Part shown: positions 62,103 to 64,000 of the stretch, one piece after another
Layout of the letters: every line of letters begins with the position of its first letter
How positions within the stretch are numbered: position 1 is the stretch's first letter
Origin: Candidatus Sulfopaludibacter sp. SbA3
Lineage (GTDB): Bacteria > Acidobacteriota > Terriglobia > Bryobacterales > Bryobacteraceae
Length of the DNA stretch: 64,000 nt
Assembly (NCBI GenBank): GCA_945893365.1
Contig: CAMDED010000009.1
Span: 1 to 64,000, forward strand
Direction of reading: 5' to 3'
Translations under genes and position numbers: made by a program
Notes under the pieces: model-generated
What the model saw: the letters and a program-made list of their open reading frames with translations, nothing else
What the model was told of the DNA's origin: nothing
The model's database searches: none

Positions 62103-62330
62103 ATGCAGAAACAAAACGTAACTATCGGAACAACCTACATCGTCAAGGTCAGCGGCTCGCTGGCCAAAGTCCGCCTCACCCGCGAACACGGCCGCAGAGG
62201 GTGGTACGGAACCAATCTGGCCACCGGGCGCGAGATTCGCATCCGCACCGCCGCCCGCCTCCGCAACGTGCACGCGCAGGCAATCAGCTCCGGCGAGGCG
62301 CGCAAGATCGTCGACAACATCAAGTTTTGA
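62103..62330 (+). CDS. Small beta-rich basic protein of unknown function
   Basis: The 75-residue product has an SH3-like pattern: TTYIVKVSGSLAKVRLTREH, then GWYGTNLATGREIRIRTAARL, and a short C-terminal helix. GAAGGAG is 7 bases upstream of the ATG. It is basic and may bind nucleic acid. It lies 15 bases before the DUF3489 gene and is probably co-transcribed. No family is named. Confidence 0.65.
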   Translation: MQKQNVTIGTTYIVKVSGSLAKVRLTREHGRRGWYGTNLATGREIRIRTAARLRNVHAQAISSGEARKIVDNIKF

Positions 62331-62345
62331 AAAAGGAGAACACCA

Positions 62346-62939
62346 ATGCCAACATTCACAATCACCGCTGACAACAACATCACCGCATTTGAAAGCGAAG
62401 CGCGTGTCCTGGCGAACACCCCGCCGGACGGCTTCGAAGTAATCGCTACCACGAAGAAGGAGTTCGATAAGGCTACCGCGAACTGGCCCATCGCCCGCTA
62501 CGCCGAGGTTTGGAACTCCTTCGCGGGCGTACCGCCCTTCGGAGAGATCCAGCCGGTCAAGAAGTTCACTGACCGTAAGACGGCGGCTACCCGAATCTGG
62601 AAGACTATCCAGGTGCTCGCAGAAGACCTGCTGCGCGGCAACATCCGCGATACCGAAGCGCCACACGCGCCCGCCCTCGCGCCGAAGAAGGCCAAGCCGT
62701 CCAAACAGGCCACCGCCAAGGAGGCCGCGCCCACAGCGCGCGAGGGCAGCAAAAAAGCCATCGTCCTCAAGATGATGGCACGCAAAGGCGGCGCAATTCT
62801 CACAGACATCATGGCAACTACTGGCTGGCAGGCGCACACCGTGCGCGGATTCATGGCCGGTACCCTGAAAAAGGCGGGCATGGCCGTCGAGTCCAGCAAG
62901 AGCGAGGCTGGCGAACGCATCTACCGGCTGGCCAAGTAG
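62346..62939 (+). CDS. DUF3489-domain protein
   Basis: The 197-residue protein has an N-terminal part (1-95) ending in FTDRKTAATRIWKTIQ, a Lys/Ala/Pro-rich linker (105-135) and a C-terminal DUF3489 domain (about 138-197). Domain marks are SKKAIVLKMMARKGG, ATTGWQAHTVRGFMAGTLKK and GERIYRLAK, a winged-helix-like fold. DUF3489 genes are typical passengers of integrated elements with serine recombinases in Proteobacteria and Acidobacteria. No recombinase is in this window, so it may lie just to the right. AAAGGAG precedes the ATG. Function is not known. Confidence 0.88.
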   Translation: MPTFTITADNNITAFESEARVLANTPPDGFEVIATTKKEFDKATANWPIARYAEVWNSFAGVPPFGEIQPVKKFTDRKTAATRIWKTIQVLAEDLLRGNIRDTEAPHAPALAPKKAKPSKQATAKEAAPTAREGSKKAIVLKMMARKGGAILTDIMATTGWQAHTVRGFMAGTLKKAGMAVESSKSEAGERIYRLAK

Positions 62940-62941
62940 CA

Positions 62942-64000
62942 TCAGTTCGATTCCCCGGACCCGCCAACCCCTACGAGGGCTGGCGGGTTCTTGCGTTGTG
63001 GCGATCCCTTCCTCTCTTCCGGGTCCACTCCTCGCTTTGCGGCCACGTCCGCGAACGAATCGCCGTTGGACTCAAGAACCGCATCGATGCCGAGGTTCAT
63101 CATGCGGCGCACGATCACGTCGCAATACCCGGGCGAGATTTCGCAACCGTAACCCCTCCGGCCAAGCACGTGCGCCGCGGCCATCGTCGTTCCACTCCCC
63201 ATGAACGGATCGAAGACCACGTCGCCGGCGTCCGAAAATGCCTTGACGAAGAAAGCCACCAGCGCGCGTGGGAACGGAGCGGAGTGTGATCCCTGGCTCG
63301 ATTCGCTCTTCACCTCGAGCACGTTGCTGGGACGCGCCAGCCCGGTGTGCCTGCCGTCCGAGTCGTCGGCGCCCGGCTTCGCTGCCGCATTTCCCCGTGC
63401 CCCGGTGCCAAGTAGTCCGCTACCCGATGTCGATTTCGGATTGTTCGGGGAGTAGTCGAAGCAATCCTCCGATTCGTGACTCACCGCCTCTGCACGGAAC
63501 TTGATCGATTGCTGCCGGCAGAAGTGGAAGATCGGCTCCCAGGCGTTCTTGAAGCGATTGCCCCACCCGCCAGGGACACCGTTATCTGTCTTGCGCCAAC
63601 AGAATTCATCCACGAATCGCCAGCCCCACTGCCGCTTGTGTGCCGTCACCAAGTCCATCACGTACAGATTCCGCTCGCCCTCGTCGGCGTGCGCCTTGAT
63701 GTTAAGGAAGTAGGATCCGTCTGCCGCCAAGACCGACCGGATGCCGGCTGCCACGGCCCGGAACCATTCCACGTACGTCTCGGGCGGTACCGGCTCGAAC
63801 CCGCTCAAGGCGTCGTACTCGCGCTGCGTGGCGTAGGGTGGCGACGTGATCGCCATGTTCGCCATGGCGCCTGCCATTACCATCTCGACGACGCCCGTGT
63901 CCCGGCAATCGCCACAGATTAGGCGGTGCTTGCCGATCAACCACACGTCTCCGGGCTGCGTTACCGGCTGGGCCGGCCGTTCGGGGACATCCTCCTCTGT
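62942..64000 (-). CDS. DNA methyltransferase with SPPY motif (5' end outside window)
   Basis: The frame is open to the right edge, so the start lies outside. Near the edge the text PERPAQPVTQPGDVWLIGKH parallels the linker of the methyltransferase at 60269-61519, so an upstream ParB-like domain is likely. Motifs in order are HRLICGDCRD, ITSPPYATQREYD (SPPY), a target-recognition region, and FDPFMGSGTTMAAAHVLGRRG (SAM site). This is beta-class order; SPPY favours N4-cytosine, but adenine is not excluded. About 350 residues are visible. It converges with the DUF3489 gene, leaving 2 bases between stop codons. It is probably an orphan methyltransferase of a mobile element. Confidence 0.88.
   Translation of the reverse strand, partial: TEEDVPERPAQPVTQPGDVWLIGKHRLICGDCRDTGVVEMVMAGAMANMAITSPPYATQREYDALSGFEPVPPETYVEWFRAVAAGIRSVLAADGSYFLNIKAHADEGERNLYVMDLVTAHKRQWGWRFVDEFCWRKTDNGVPGGWGNRFKNAWEPIFHFCRQQSIKFRAEAVSHESEDCFDYSPNNPKSTSGSGLLGTGARGNAAAKPGADDSDGRHTGLARPSNVLEVKSESSQGSHSAPFPRALVAFFVKAFSDAGDVVFDPFMGSGTTMAAAHVLGRRGYGCEISPGYCDVIVRRMMNLGIDAVLESNGDSFADVAAKRGVDPEERKGSPQRKNPPALVGVGGSGESN
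62959..62988. terminator. Hairpin inside the 3' end of the second methyltransferase gene
   Basis: ACCCGCCA (62959-62966) pairs with TGGCGGGT (62981-62988), with a further CCC/GGG inner pairing. On the plus strand it is followed by TCTTG and would end the DUF3489 transcript, although it overlaps the coding end of the opposite gene. Confidence 0.5.

Noticed and set aside
62943-62966. T-arm-like sequence GTTCGATTCCCCG suggesting a tRNA 3' end or attachment site
   Set aside because: No acceptor, D or anticodon arms can be folded upstream. The segment is the coding end of the methyltransferase plus a hairpin.

Overview
The window looks like chromosomal DNA of a GC-rich Acidobacterium, probably Bryobacterales or Solibacter-like. 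This is inference from gene content: a secreted protein with FG-GAP repeats plus a TIGR03437-type domain, a fused E2-E1 2-oxoglutarate decarboxylase (Kgd type), a subtilase with a WGNSAV repeat tail, Tat-exported enzymes, and many standalone secreted proteins. No rRNA, tRNA, CRISPR array or intact insertion sequence was recognised.

Layout. 1-4.9 kb is housekeeping: the minus-strand run rsfS-rlmH-accD-folC, then a coiled-coil secreted protein and hpt on plus. 4.9-6.2 kb is a graveyard with a decayed DUF1552 gene and a decayed enolase-superfamily gene. 6.2-12.4 kb has mtaB (interrupted by one in-frame TGA) coupled to a PhoD-like phosphatase, two secreted proteins, an alkyltransferase-like protein and a serine hydrolase. 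12.5-19 kb is central metabolism: aceE and kgd in tandem. 19.3-25.3 kb has a membrane spermidine-synthase-like protein, the subtilase and a di-heme peroxidase-type cytochrome. 26-32.7 kb joins a c-di-GMP protein (HD-GYP, GAF, GGDEF) to an oligopeptide-type ABC transporter. 32.9-41.2 kb is a sugar-acid and organic-acid neighbourhood: IlvD/Edd dehydratase, tandem-MBL protein, CaiB-type CoA transferase, exported UxuA-like barrel, M28 peptidase, UlaG-like lactonase and the remains of a ManD/RspA-type dehydratase.

41-53.6 kb is accessory: large secreted proteins, a DUF3124 lipoprotein, a truncated comM remnant, a Ser/Thr kinase with an unusual C-terminal domain, the FG-GAP protein, and a Cas4-like nuclease split into two coupled, membrane-anchored halves. 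54.2-59.4 kb resembles a surface-polymer set: CDP-glycerol glycerophosphotransferase-like protein, alkaline-phosphatase-superfamily membrane enzyme, organophosphate-type MFS transporter and LicC-like nucleotidyltransferase. 60-64 kb has the look of a mobile element: two related DNA methyltransferases facing a row of small genes that ends in DUF3489. The last methyltransferase runs off the window.

Two patterns cut across the genes. At least nine genes have a TANNNT-like -10 hexamer only 6-11 bases before the start codon, which suggests leaderless or near-leaderless mRNAs. At least six broken genes show ongoing loss of accessory metabolism. The most unusual single item is the two-polypeptide Cas4-like nuclease, whose four cluster-type cysteines are divided one to three between the chains.
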